Position numbers and translations under genes: made by a program. The notes beneath the pieces were generated by a model, which saw only the letters and a program-made list of their open reading frames with translations, was not told where the DNA came from and did no database searches. From Arabidopsis thaliana (Eukaryota > Streptophyta > Magnoliopsida > Brassicales > Brassicaceae), in the NCBI RefSeq assembly GCF_000001735.4, contig NC_003076.8:18727835-18791834 (forward strand): a stretch of DNA of 64,000 nucleotides, written 5' to 3'. Below, one piece after another: positions 26,811 to 40,000 of the stretch (the first letter of the stretch is position 1; the number at the start of each line of letters is the position of its first letter).

Positions 26811-27553
26811 AAGGATGTACAATCAAATACAACAAATTAGTATGCAATGAAAATACAATTTTAGACCAGAACCACAAAATTACAACTACTCAATATATCG
26901 AGTATTACAATATATTGAGCTATAATTCAACTTTTCACCTATAGTTAGCTAGTTTTGACCATAATTTGTAGTATAGTAGTATGTGTTAGTACGTCGATGT
27001 GTCAACATTCATGTTCAAACTTGCATATTACATGTTATTGACATGTTCTTCCTGTAGTATACAAATTACACATTTTCATAACTTCATATATGAATCTCCT
27101 GCAATTTTACCTGCAAACTATTGGTCAAAGCCTTTTAAATGGGCTAGATCAAGCCCACTAACTGCCAAAATATTCACTTCATTTATTCTTGTAGACAGTA
27201 TACACATTATCAAATGTACACACATTTTCATGATTTGATCTTAGATATTATTTCATGCAATTTTAGCCTCTATTGCTAGGCTTTCCTTTAAAAACTTACC
27301 GGGCTAATCAAAACCTCTTAAAAAGCCTCCATATCAAAAGCCCATCAATGTTACCTCGAACTTAGTGGAATCAAATACGGTGTCGTTTGATAGAAAATGA
27401 CGAAACTAGCCCTTTGACCGTTCAGGAAAAAGTCTTCCGACATATAAAAACGGAGAAGCGAGAAGACGTGTCGGCTGAGAGGTAAGAGGAAGAGAGACTC
27501 AAAACGGCAATTAGCGAAAGTGGGCGGGAGGATTCTTTTCCGGCGACTCTTTT

Positions 27554-30222
27554 ATGTCTTCTCTTCCTCTTCGCTCCGGTGAGAAGATGGAATCGCCTTC
27601 CATCTCCGACGCCGTTCCACTTCACGCACCAGAAGACGCGACCGCGGATTTTTCCCAACCGCAATCGCCGTTACATGAAGTTGATTCGTTTCCAGTTACT
27701 GAATCCTCCGATGATGTTGTTGTTAACGTCTCGGAGATACCGAATTTATCTCCGTCTGATGATGATTTTGACCACGAGCGAAATAGCGGCGAGGATCGCG
27801 ATCAGGATCACGGCGAGAATCCGGTTGAGACCGATGGTGTTGTTGTTCCAATCGATGAGTTGAATCAGAAGATCATTAGACAGGCAAGTGATCATCAATT
27901 TCTATTGATGAATTGGCTGAATTGATCGAGCAATTTTGGAATTAGTTAACTTTGATTCAATGGCTTCTTGTGTATCAATGTCGATTGGTTTTAGGTTATG
28001 GCACTTCATTAATTATCTTAACGAGTAGTTTCACGAATATGCTTAACATTTGGGATTTATTGGTATGTTCTTCATCTTAAGGTTTTTGCTGAATCTAGTG
28101 TTGTTCTACTTTTTGCAGGTTGAATACTACTTTAGTGACGAGAATTTGCCTACTGACAAATTTCTTCTGAATGCAATGAAGAGAAACAAAAAAGGCTTTG
28201 GTGAGTATACTTTTTTTACTTGGAAATAGGCATTAGTTTATGCTATTTTCTGTGACCAACTTTGAGGAATCGCTATTGGAGTTATGAACGTCTTTCTGAT
28301 ACTTGAAACATGTATCTTTGAAAGTATGAAACTTTGTGACCGTTGTCTATTGAATAGAGAAATTGCAACTGATATACGAAAGTGGGTTCTTTCCTGTACC
28401 AAACGTATTCTTGCAGAACCATGGAAAGTAGTATTTAAGGTGGCTAAACTCTAATTGCTGAAAATATATTACATTTTGAGGAAATAAAGTAGTTCTGTAT
28501 TGATTACTCCATGACTATCTATAGCCACTTGATTATGGAACTGTTAAGAACAATTTCAATAGCTTTCTTTTCATTGTGCAGTTCCTATTTCTACCATTGC
28601 TACGTTCCACAAAATGAAGAAGCTTACTCGAGATCATGCTTTGATAGTATCAGCCTTAAAGGAGTCATCGTTTCTTGTAAGCTTCTTTACAGTAGTATGA
28701 ATGGAAGTTGTTGGAGTAAAATCAGAGGTTAAGTATCTTTTTGGTCAACCTGCAGGTTGTTAGCGCTGATGAGAAGAAGGTGAAGCGGCTGAGTCCTCTT
28801 CCTGAGATCAGAGATCCAAAGGTATCAATCGTCTCAAACATGACTCTTGTTTTTCAGTCTGACTTTTGTGTTGTTTCTTTTGCTTCTTTTGTGATATATC
28901 CGTTTCTGATTTGTGTCCCATAGATTTTCACTGTTTTGGTAGAAAATTTGCCAGAGGATCATTCAAATGAGAATATTCGAGAGATATTTGGTAAAGCTGG
29001 AAGGTAGGCTATGGTGTTATCTATCTTGTTATCTTGTTACTCCATTTCTCCTGTTATATCCCTTTACATACTAAAAAACCATTTTTCTGCAATTGCAGTA
29101 TTAAAAGTGTATCCATATGTGATCCAAATGCTGTTGAAGAATCAGAGAAGGGTGGGAAGAAGGAAAATTTCATCAGAACCAGAGTAAGAAACGTTGTGGA
29201 AAACTTTCTTATTTGGAATCACAAGCACATATATGTGTTTATGTGTAAGTAATTAGCTTCTTTTTCTTTTGGCTAGTTACATGCCTTTGTGGAGTATGAA
29301 ACGGTGGAGGCAGCTGAAAAAGCGGTTAGTATAAAAAAAAGTCTTAGGCGCAGTAGATTTTCTCTTTTTAAGGAATGTGTGTGGTTAGCAACTTTTACTA
29401 TTGGGTGTGCAGGCAGCTACATTGAATAATGAGCAAGACTGGAGAAATGGGTTGCGAGTTAAGCTTCTTGAACAAGCAGCAGTAAGTAATCTTTCTTTCA
29501 ACTTACAAAATGCATATGGAATCAGATTAGAACTTCTATTAATCAATGGATTATTATTCATCATAGGGAAAGTTTGCACAGAGAAGACCAGCTCGGAGGG
29601 AAGTCGATAAAGAAAAGGACACTACAGGCAGAGTTCATGATCAAACTGGAGGAGAGAAAAACAAAAAGACGCGTGAACATCAAAATCACCGTCTCCATCA
29701 TTCTGATAATCCTGCTGATGATGTAAGTTTTATCTTAATACTATTATTAATTGATTGATCTCATCTTTGCAAAGCAAGATTTGGGATCAACACTACGATG
29801 TGCCATTAAACCAGGACCCAAGCAGCTGTTTATAATTGCGGATTGTCCTTTAACTATTTTCAGGACGGTGGCAATCATCAGAAGGATAAAAATGGAAACA
29901 AAGGCAGAGTTGTAGGACAAGGAAGACGACAGAATCATCAAGGCGGCAACGGCATTGGTACTTTTCTTAGAGAAAGTCCATTTCTTTCCACTTATTGTAA
30001 CTAAGGAGAGGAAAATTGAAATTTTAAGACCATTTTTTTTTTGTAATTTTTCCCACAGGACATGGAACAGCTTCATCATCTTCTCATCCTAATTATCATC
30101 CTGTTGAGGTCTCAAAGCGTCCACCTGGCCCGAGAATGCCTGATGGGACGAGAGGGTTCACAATGGGGCGTGGTAAAGCGATTCCTCCTCCCACATCTAC
30201 TCAAACCAGTCATGAAGTTTGA
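27554..30222 (+). CDS. LARP6A: La-related protein 6A (AT5G46250)
   Basis: Eleven exons: 27554-27883, 28119-28200, 28582-28676, 28756-28821, 28924-29003, 29099-29183, 29277-29324, 29413-29481, 29567-29722, 29864-29957, 30059-30222, giving 422 residues. An acidic, disordered N-terminus (about 1-100) precedes a La motif starting near residue 105 (VEYYFSDENLPTDKFLL). An RRM-like domain follows (about 190-285, IFTVLVENLP and LHAFVEYETVEAAEKA), then a basic, Asn/His-rich tail ending in a SUZ-C/LSA-type motif (GPRMPDGTRGFTMGRG). LARP6 proteins bind structured or U-rich RNA and act in mRNA translation and localisation. I see no PAM2 motif in the N-terminal region, which fits the 6A type rather than the PABP-binding 6B/6C type. 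Intron 1 has a GC donor. The ATG lies 33 nt before a second in-frame ATG. Confidence 0.96.
27881..28118 (+). other. LARP6A: GC-AG intron in LARP6A
   Basis: The La-motif exon begins at 28119 after TTTTGCAG. The only donor that keeps the frame is CAG|GCAAGT at 27881-27889. The GT-free junction joins Q110 to V111 exactly as the La motif requires. GC-AG introns are about 1% of plant introns; the otherwise perfect donor consensus fits this class. The span given starts with the last exon codon. Confidence 0.85.
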
Positions 30223-31267
30223 TCGGTTCCGCATCTTCGGTTGTATCATTGTGTGGTTTTATTTCACATTAAAAAATGTGAAACTTGTATGTAATTAGAA
30301 TTGAGATGTTGTTTTGGATTTGGGTTTCCTTTTGGCATATTCAAGTCCTCCAAATCTTCACTTTGGTAATTAGTTTTGTGTTGTAAGTTTTGGTGAATGA
30401 AAAAATGATCCTTTTGATAAACTTATAAAATAACACTTATCATTTGCATTTTGTTTTATTTTAATTTTATTTCCTTTAATTAGCTAAATTTTGTTCATTC
30501 CATTGAAGCGAAAGAAGGATATTATTTCCGAAATATCCACTTCACACATATTTATCTATTGTCTTCTTTTTCCAACATACTCAAGACACGACCTCTTGTT
30601 GAACTGATTTTACTCTTTCGTCTTTGCTAACGGCAGGTCTAAGTATGAACCCGACAAGAAGGGGTAGTGAATGTGATCGAAATTGGAATGTTTTGTGCCA
30701 TAGGTTTTAGAGTTGATTTATTTGCCCATCTAATGATAAATCCATCGATTCATTACCACTTTTGATGGCTTGATGAATTCGATTGTAAGCAATAGTCAAA
30801 TTGGCCTAATTCAACTAGAGCATGAAGAAAAATCATAGATAGAGAACTAGAAGAACAATACATAAATAAAATAATACATAAAAAGAGATAAACCACATGT
30901 CATTGCATTAAAAAAATTTGGTAAAAGATTGTTAAATTATCTAACTTGACCACTTGAAAGCTCAACAACTTAATAAGCACAAGAAATCAAAATAGGCTGA
31001 AGGGCATCGTATGAAATCACCAATTGAAAGCAACTCTTTAGTCGGTGGCAAAATCTATTGAAAAGATTCATAATGAAGATGCTCCACATATTCTTTGTGG
31101 AACTATCTATTTATTAAGATTTTTGGGTTACCTGAAAACATCTATTTAGCTAGGGAGATACTGGAGATCAGTCGCTGCATGTCCTCCTTTGATCTTGTTG
31201 TTCCATTATAACCGGCAAAACAACTCATTGCAACATTCACAATCAAAGATTGAAAGTGACGACGACG
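30223..31267. other. Convergent intergenic region; distal TNL duplication flank
   Basis: Contains the LARP6A 3' UTR (to about 30420) and the 3' flank of the first TNL gene. From about 30925 to 31267 the sequence matches the 3' flank of the second TNL gene (about 36650-36935), for example the shared tgaagggcatcgtat and catgtcctcctttgatc. This shows that the tandem duplication reached beyond the coding region. Confidence 0.7.
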
Positions 31268-34200
31268 TCATGTGTTCCTCCCAGTCCTAGGTATTGAGGC
31301 AGGGCGAGTCCTAGATTTCTTGAGTGGTCTTTCATTTTTAATGCTTACACGCATTCGCTTCCTGCTTCTCAGTAAGTTCTTGAAGCGGTGAATACCCCAT
31401 ATTGTCTTCTTCGGCTACACAAACATGTAGAAAAAGTAATTCAGTTGTCATTATATTTACACAAAAAGAATTGAGAGATGAATAGTCATTATGTTCAATT
31501 AATGCTTAATGCTTACCCGCATTCGCTTCTTGCTTCTCTTAGTCCCTACATTGATATCTCCAGACTCTTCACTGTGTTCAATCTCATTAACAAGTCCTTC
31601 TTGAAGAGGTGTATAATACCCCATATTGCCTTCTTCGGCTTCAGAAACATGTGGAAGAGTACTGTTTGGATTACCAAGTCCGTTCTCTGCTGATGAAGAG
31701 TCCTCCTCTAAGAGTCGTATACCCCATTCTTTTAATTCAAACGTAGATCTCCAACCTCCACTACTTATATGAATATTTATATCCACATGATCGTAGTAGT
31801 TCCCTTGAGCTAGAGAAGCATTACCTTCGTTTAGAGGGATACAACAGTCCAATATAGTTAACATTTGACTACCCTTCTGACTTTTCGTGAAAAGTAGATA
31901 AACGTAGAAATCATCCGAGCCAACATGAAAGCTGTTCCCAAATCTGTCTTTGAACTCACACTTCACCTTTATATTTTTTCCATGCTTAACATTAGTTACC
32001 AATGCGCCAACCCTAAATCTGAAGAATGGTTGGGAGAGAGGGAGGTGAAGTAGAGGAATGGTCAGAGAGGAGCTTCCAGTAGTACGGTAAGTGAAATATG
32101 ATGGCATTTCTTCTTTCCCTGGAAACAACATGTACTTGAAAATAATTGATTCTTGGTGAAGTACAGTTTCTGGATCCAAGTTGAAGCAGTCCCTGAAATC
32201 AAGTTTGACTTTGGAAACTGTGTCGATATTGTTTGCTTCCATCTCCATCCCAATTGGACAGCCACACAAATCAACTATAGTCAACGCCCCACAATCTTTA
32301 AAGTCAACTTTTCCAAGACGTTTCAGTTTAGAAATGTGTAGGGATACACATTTTAGCCTGCTGCAACGATCCATACTTAGCAAACCGAGGTTAGAGAATT
32401 TATCGATCCACCAAGGAACTTCTTCAATCCCTGTTTCCTCTAGATTGAGACTTGAGATGTTGGTTGAGATTTCAGGAAAGCTCCTCAACCGTGAGCATCC
32501 CTTGAAACTAAGGCTATCGAGAGATTGGAGGTTGATTCCGGTGGGCAGAGTCTCCAGATTTCTACAGTTTGTGATGTCCAAAACCTCCAGTTGAATGAGA
32601 TTCTGAAATGAGCAAGGAAGCTCCACCAAATTTGGGATGTTCTGGAGTTGCAAGCTCGTCAAAGTGGGAGACAACATCGCCAGTAAGGGTTTAAGCGGCT
32701 AAACCAAATAAACAATATTAAGATGTTAGTTAACAAAATCACCAACATTTATATTTTTTACTTTCACATAACTAGTAGTACTATGAAGTTTCAACAAAAA
32801 ATATAAATTTTATTTATTGACTAAACTCTAACCCTCCTTGCAAACCCAAACCTATATATAACTTCATACATTTTTCATAAAAGATAACGTAGAGTTTAGA
32901 ACTACATACCTTCATCACTCCTTCCCATTGTTTCCCATCAATCTCCTTTTTTGATATTCTAAGATCAATAAGATTCTCGAGATGTAAATTAGAAGGGAGT
33001 TCTTCAATGTTTGTTCCAGTCAAATAGAGATCTGAGATGTTGGTTGAGAAGTCCGGAAAAGTCCTTAACTTCGAGCATTTAGTGAAATCGATGCGGTTCA
33101 AAGATTTGAGGTTAAAACCAGTTGGAAGAGTTTCCAGACTGTTGCAGAATGCCATGTTCAATTTCAACAGCTTATTGAGATTTTGTATAAAGGAAGGAAG
33201 CTCCACCAAACTCTTGCAATTCTCAAAATTAAGTGTCTCGAGATTAGTAGCCATGGAAAGATCTGGAATTTCTTTCAGATTGACTGATCCATCTAGATCC
33301 ATTTCCTTTAGACATGTAAGTGGCTGTATTCAACAACAATTAAACACAGAGATCAATAGAAATAGATTATTGTTATATCAAAAAATTAGAATAAGCATTG
33401 CAATAATGACATATATTATTCTCAAAACTTACCACAGCTCCTTCCCACAACTTATGTAGCTTACTATTCGTCATTTTGAGCGTGACAAGGTTTTTAGGGC
33501 AAAAATTAGAAGGCATACACCTCATTGGAAATTCGGACCAGCACAATAGTTTAAGTGTAGGAGGCAAATAGTCGAAACTTTCAGGTAAATGCAATCTGTT
33601 TTCTTCTCCAAAGATATCCGTACCAATTTTTAAGAAACGGAGATTACGCATCCGTTTGAAGGCACTCTCATGTACACACAACTCATCAATCTTACTTGTC
33701 TCCAATGATATACCTAAAACCTTTTGAGTATCCTGAAAAAAATATAATATCAATGAGAAAGAGAAAACAATACAATTATCTTAACGCATATTCTGAGTTA
33801 TGACTTATGGAAAGACCACAAATTAAACTTTTTTATATATATAAAAAACAAAAAACTTACAATGCCTTCACTGAGTACATCACAAATATCATTTGGATCC
33901 ACCAGAAATTCTCGTTTTCGGGGCTTGCCAATGGACTGTGTGCGAACAATTTTTCTGCCCATTTCTTGTAGCAAAGGATGCATCTCCACATGACCCCATC
34001 TGACATGAATGATGGACTTATCAACCAGGTTTTGCAGCCCAACATTAGCACCATATATACTATTTGCGAGCAATGACTTGATGGTTGTGACTTCCATATG
34101 ATTGAAAATACATGCGATATGACGAAATATCGCTTGATCTTCACTCTCTAACCCATCATAGCTGATTCTTAGTATTCTCTCAATTTTATCGTTTAAACCA

Positions 34201-35524
34201 TTTTGAAGCCTTGGCAGCATATCTATCCAGTACTCCTTATCCTTCCCACTCAAATATGAACCCAAAACCTTAAGAACCAGAGGAAGACTACCAGCATATC
34301 TTGCAACTTGAACTACAAGCATCTCAAAACCTTCAGGTGGAGATTTTTTCTTGAAAGCAGATTGACATAACATTGCAAGAGCGTGCTCTTCCGTTGGGAG
34401 ACTAACTTCATACATACGATCAATTCCATGAGCCGTTAAAAAATGTTTATTATTTGTAACCACAATGATTCTGCTCCCATTTCCAAACCATTGAGTTTTA
34501 CCCACCAATGAATCTAAGATCACTTGATCATCCACATCATCAATAATGATAAGAACTTTCTGGTGTTGTAGCCTCTCTCCTAGTACACCTAGATGATCTA
34601 TCTTTATGTTCGGCATCCTTAGAATTTCAGAGAGGAAGCTCTCTTGTAAATGTAACTTCATATTGTGGTCGTCAGGATTGGCACTACTATGAATTTCTCT
34701 ACTCTTATAGGCAAAAGATCTGTCTATGAATTTCCTAACTTGGAAATGCCGAAAAAGGTTGTTAAACAAAGCTCGTGCAATGGTAGTCTTACCAATCCCC
34801 GAGGAACCCCATATACCAACCATCTTCACTTCCTTAGATTCCAGATCCAACAGTGCACTCATATTTGCAATATGATCCTCGAGGCCGACAAAGTCCTCAA
34901 AATCCTTCGATGTAGTTAAAAGCAGTTTACGCAAAACATCATTGGCTATTTCTTCAATCATTTTTGCTTCGTCATCCCTAATAAGGTGAAAGATAATTTA
35001 AGAAATATGAAACAACAATTTTATTTTAAGATGTATCTAATAATGAATTTAGTATAAAAATCATACCATTTGGAAGAATCAAATCCAAGCATATTAGCTA
35101 CATGAGTCAACGCTTTCTTCCATTGGTTTTTCACTTCCTCTGTTTGTCTCTTGCATGTCTTTTCAAAGATCTTCCCGAATTCACCGATTTGATACCTCAC
35201 TTGGGAAGGATCCACACCGTAGAAAACCGGTATGATAATTTTATCATTGCAGTTCACAATCTCCAGCAACTCGTTAAGACACCAGCTCGATGAAGCGTAG
35301 TTTTTGGAGAAAACGACCACTGCGATCCTCGATTCCTTGATGGCTTGTTCAAGATCGGGCCAGAGAGAGTGGCTTCTCTCGATCTCATTGTCTCTGAAAG
35401 CAGTGATCAGTTTCCGATCGAACTCCTTGAGAAAGTGGCTACGGAATGTTACACGGACGTCTCCCCCTCTGAAGCTCAAGAAAACATCATATAACCAATT
35501 TCGAGAAGAAGATGAAGAAGCCAT
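31268..35524 (-). CDS. TIR-NB-LRR immune receptor, copy A (AT5G46260-like)
   Basis: Exons 35067-35524 (TIR), 33861-34977 (NB-ARC), 33433-33732, 32910-33323 and 31517-32698 (LRR and post-LRR), and 31268-31414 give 1205 residues. The TIR domain (1-150) has the core DVFLSFRGGD and the putative NADase Glu at about 85 in WCLNEL. The P-loop GIWGSSGIGKTT spans 207-218. Kinase-2 is KVLIIIDDVDD, RNBS-B is GSRIIVVTNN, and the GLPL position reads GSLPLVL. The MHD position reads MHP. LRRs are followed by a post-LRR (C-JID-like) domain marked PSYFTYRTTG and a basic tail (KRSKKRMR). The RPS6 locus of the same class lies nearby on chromosome 5 (from memory). The frame looks intact, so function as a pathogen-effector receptor is plausible. 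The ligand is unknown. Confidence 0.92.
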
Positions 35525-37037
35525 AGAGAGAAAGAGTGAGAGGAGGAGAAAACTAAGAACAAAGACTTTGGAGATTGAGATTGTAAGAAGGAAATTAGAG
35601 GAGAATTAGTGAGGCGTCGCGTCGCAATCTTGTAGAGTGTCTAACGTAGACTTTTTGGTACCATTTCGAGTCTTTCTGCTACGAGAGCAAAGATAGGCAT
35701 TGGTGGATCCATATAGCTTTGTAATTTAGTGTTTTCCAAAGGAAAATCATAGTTTAAATTGTATAATATAGTTATTTTGTGAAGTTAGAACAACTAAGAA
35801 GCAACTCAAAAAGAAGAAGTCAACTCATTTTCTCATCGTTATTGTGAAATTGAAACCCTAAGCAAGAGTTGCAATTATGGTTGGTAATTTTATGCATATT
35901 CAAAGGGACTTAAATTAATATTATTATGGTCGTGGTCTGTTCTCGACTCATATTTAATTTGAACGAAAGAAGACGAAAACACCATTATGAAAAGAAAGAA
36001 GACAAGAGTGTGACACAAGGACATCTCTTAAAACATTTTCCACCTATATGTCATTTTCTTGTTGGATTTAATATTTTTACAATTTATCAATTAAATTTTG
36101 GTCTAACGACATCTACTCAATGAAGAAAAAAAAAAGTCTAGAGTATAAAATTACAAGTGGAGACTGATTCAATAAAATCCTGGATATGTGATATTTAATT
36201 CCGCAAAAGTCCTCAAAATATCATTGGATAAAGTACTTAAAATCGATTTTACAAAAGATTAAGAAAACACCACTAGCTAAGCATGGCTACTTCTATACAC
36301 AATAGAACGAAAAATGGCTTCACGGGCCTGAAACAGAGGCATATACCAACCTGACTTGACTTCCTCGAATTTTTGTGGAATGGATTATGTAAGAAACTTT
36401 GTATATAGTTCTTCAAAAATAATAATGTACATTTATAGATCTAATAACACCTATATACATGTACTTTGCTTTGTTTCCTCTTCTTCCATTGTTCCTGTTG
36501 CTTTCATGGGATTCAAAAACATGTTCACTAATCAGTGAAAGCCCTATATAAAATATACGGATATACCAATCTGATTTCATACAATTTTATCTTGAGTTGA
36601 ACCTAAAACAATCAGATAATATTCAGGAAGTTAATGACCATGAATACATTATCTGACTTGACAACTTGAAATACCCAACAACTTAATTTATAAGCACATA
36701 AGACCAAAATAGAGACTGAAGGGCATCGTATATAATCACCAATTGAAATCAACTCTTTTGTCGGTGGCAACATCTGTTGGAAACATGGTTTATGAGTTTT
36801 GGGTTACCTGAAAACGTCTATCTAGCTAGGGAGATACTAGAGATCAGTCGCTGCATGTCCTCCTTTGATCTTGTTGTACCATTATAACCGGCAAAACTAT
36901 TCATTGCAACATTCAAGATCAAAGATTGAAAGTGACATCATGTGTTCCTCCCAGTCCTAGGTATAGAGGTAGGGGCAAGTCATAGGTTTCTTGAGTCTTT
37001 ACGTGATCTGAAAAACAAAACAAATCTACATAAGCAA
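35525..37037. other. Spacer between tandem TNL genes
   Basis: The first 65 nt or so (to about 35590) match the leader of copy B (41008-41065). A W-box core (TTGACT on the minus strand, near 35820) lies in the copy A promoter. From about 36650 to 37000 it matches the 3' flank of copy A (30925-31320). The middle (about 35600-36640) is unique AT-rich sequence without a supportable gene. Confidence 0.6.
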
Positions 37038-40000
37038 TTAAAATGTTCTGTTGATCCTGATAACCAATATTATGTTTTGTTCATTCTTAATGCTTACCCG
37101 CATTCGCTTCGCGCTTCTCTTAGTCTCTACATTGTTATCTCCAGAGTCTTCATTGTGTTCAATCTCATTAACAAGTCCTTGAACAGGTGTATACGCATGT
37201 GTTGGATTAACAAGTCGGTTCTCCACTGATGAACAGTCCTCTAAGAGGCGTATACCCCATCCTTTTAATTCGAACGTAGATTCTGAATCTCCACTTATAT
37301 GAATATTCATATCCACGTGATCGTAGTCCCCTCGAGCTAGAAGAGCATTATCTTCGTTGAAAGGGATACGACAGTCAAATATCAACATATCACCCTTCCG
37401 TATTTCCATGAGTTCATGTCCCTCACCAAAGAAATCAAAGCTGTTCCCAAATCTGCCTGTGAACCGACTATTTACCTGGATGGATACTATATTGAAAGCG
37501 GTTGCCACCGCACAAACCCTAAATCTGAAGAATGGTTGAGAGAGTTGTGTTGGAAGTAGAGGGATATTGGGGAGAATGGTGGAGGTTCCAGTAGTACGGT
37601 ACGTGAAATATGATGGCACTTGTTCACCTGGAAATGCCATGGAGTTGAAAATAACTGACTCTTGGTGAAGGACAGTTTCTGGATCCAAGCTGAAGCAGCC
37701 CCTGAAATCGAGAAAGGGGTCCAAACTATCATCCTCCTCCTCGGAAAGTGTGTCACTTGGATAGCCACTTAAGTTAACTACAGTCAACGCCGCACAATCT
37801 GAAAAGTCAACGTCCCACAGAGTTTTCATTTTAGGAATGTTTAGGGATAAACATTTTAGCTTGCTGCAACTCCTCATAGTTAGCTTAGTGAGGTTAAAGA
37901 AGTTCTCGATCTGCCAAGGAACCTCTTCAATCCCTGTTTCTTCTAGATTGAGAACTGAGATGTTAGTTGAGATTTCAGGAAAGCTCCTCAACTGTGAGCA
38001 TCCTTTGAAACAAAGGTAATTGAGAGATTTGAGGTTGATTCCTGTGGGAAGAGTCTCCAGATTTCTGCAGTATGTGATGCTCAACTCCTTCAGTTGATTG
38101 AGATTCTGAAATGAGGAAGGAAGCTCCACCAAACTTGGAATATTCTCGAGCTTCAAGCTCTTCAAAGTGGGAGACAACATCTCCAAGAAGGGCGTAAGCG
38201 GCTGAATGAAAACAGAGTTTTGTAAAATTAATGTTAACAACATAATATTTAATCTAAGTGTCAAACATAATTTGTGAAATGTAAACAACATTGATTTTAT
38301 TTTCGTGTTATGGCCGGATCTAGTACTATATAGAAGAATATACATCATTTCATGTACGAATCGACAATAATTTATATATATAAAAGTGTTAGTTAAAGAG
38401 GTTGGAGAAAACGTTAAGTTTAGAAGGTACATACCTTCACTCCATCCCATTGTTTCCCATCACTCTCTTCTTTTGATAAGCTAAGCTCAACAAGATTCTC
38501 GAGGTTAGGGAATTCTTCAATGTTTGTTCCAAAAAGCATGAGAACGGAGATGTTGGTTGAGAATTCGGGAAAAGTCCTCAACTCCGAGCAATATCGGAAG
38601 TTGAGGTGGTCGAGAGATTTGAGGTTGAAGCCGGTTGGGAGAATTTCCAGACTATGGCAGAATTCCATGTCCAATTTCAATAGTTTATTGAGATTTCTTA
38701 TAGAGGAAGGAAGCTCCACCAAACTCTTACAAAAACCAAGTTTAAGTATCTCAAGATTAGTAGGCATGGAAAGATCTGGAATTTCTTTCAGGTTTGATGA
38801 TCCAACCATATCCATTTCCTTTAGGCATGTAAGCGACTGTACTCAATAAAAATTAAACACACTGCTTAGTACAAATTACACATCACGTGACATATTGTCA
38901 TACAAAAATTAAAATACTTACCGCAACTCCTTCCCACAGCTTATGTAGCTTGCTATTCGGCATTTTGAGCGTCACAAGGTTTTCAGGACGAAAATTAGAA
39001 GGCATACATCTCATAGGAAAATTGGGCCAACACAATAGTTTGAGTCTAGGGGGTAAATAGTCCAAACTTTCGGGTAAGTACAATCTACCTGCTTTTCCAA
39101 AGTTCTTCGAATCAATTTCTAAGAAACGGAGATTACTCATCCCTTTGAAAGCACTCTCATGTACATACAACTCATCAATTTCACCTGTATTTAAAGATAT
39201 ACCTAAAACCTTTTGAGTACCCTGAAAAAAAATATGATATTAATGAGAAAGAGACAAAACCATACAATTCATCATTTATCGGATGACATTCTCTTAACCT
39301 CACATACTGTGTTATGAAATTAAGGACCACATATTAAAAGAGAACTTACAATGCCTTCACTGAGTACATCAGAAATATCATTTGGATCCACCAGAAATTC
39401 TCGTTTCCCAGGCTTGTCAATGGACTGTGTGCGAACAATTTTTCTGCCCATTTCTTGTAGCATACGGTGCATCTCCACACAACCCCGTCTGACATGAATG
39501 ATGGACTTATCCACTAGGTTTTTTAGCCCAATATTAATACCCAAGTCTGTGAGCAACGACGTGATGGTTGTGACTTCCATATGATTGAAAAGACATGCGA
39601 TATGACGAAATATCGCTTTATCCTCTTCGCTACCTAAACCATCATAGCTGATTCTTAGTATTTTCTCAATTTTATCGTGTAGACCATTCTCAAGCCTTGG
39701 CAGCATTTCCATCCAGTACTCCTTATCCCGGCCCCTCAAATATGAACCCAAAACATTAAGACCCAAAGGAAGACTATCCACATGTCTTGCAACTTGAACT
39801 ACAAGCATCTCAAAACCTTCTGGTGGAGATTTTTTCCTAAAAGCAGATTGACATAACATTGCAAGAGCGTGTTGCTGAGTTGGGAGACTAACTTCATAAA
39901 TATGATCAATCTCATGAGCCCTTAAGAAATGCTTATTATTTGTAACCGCAATGATTCTGCTCCCACTTCCAAACCATTGAGTTTGACCCACCAATGAATC

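Larger units (their letters stand above)
23004..27553. other. Gene-free interval before LARP6A
   Basis: AT-rich, with only short frames. It includes a TA microsatellite (about 24660-24683), a compact hairpin (26774-26810) and, close to 27553, the GC-richer LARP6A leader. The last 60 nt contain a GGGCGGGAGG stretch (about 27522-27531). No gene could be supported. Confidence 0.6.

Noticed and set aside
35102-35609. Plus-strand frames antisense to the TIR exon (also 40787-41062)
   Set aside because: They are shadows of the conserved TIR coding sequence and recur in both paralogues for that reason.
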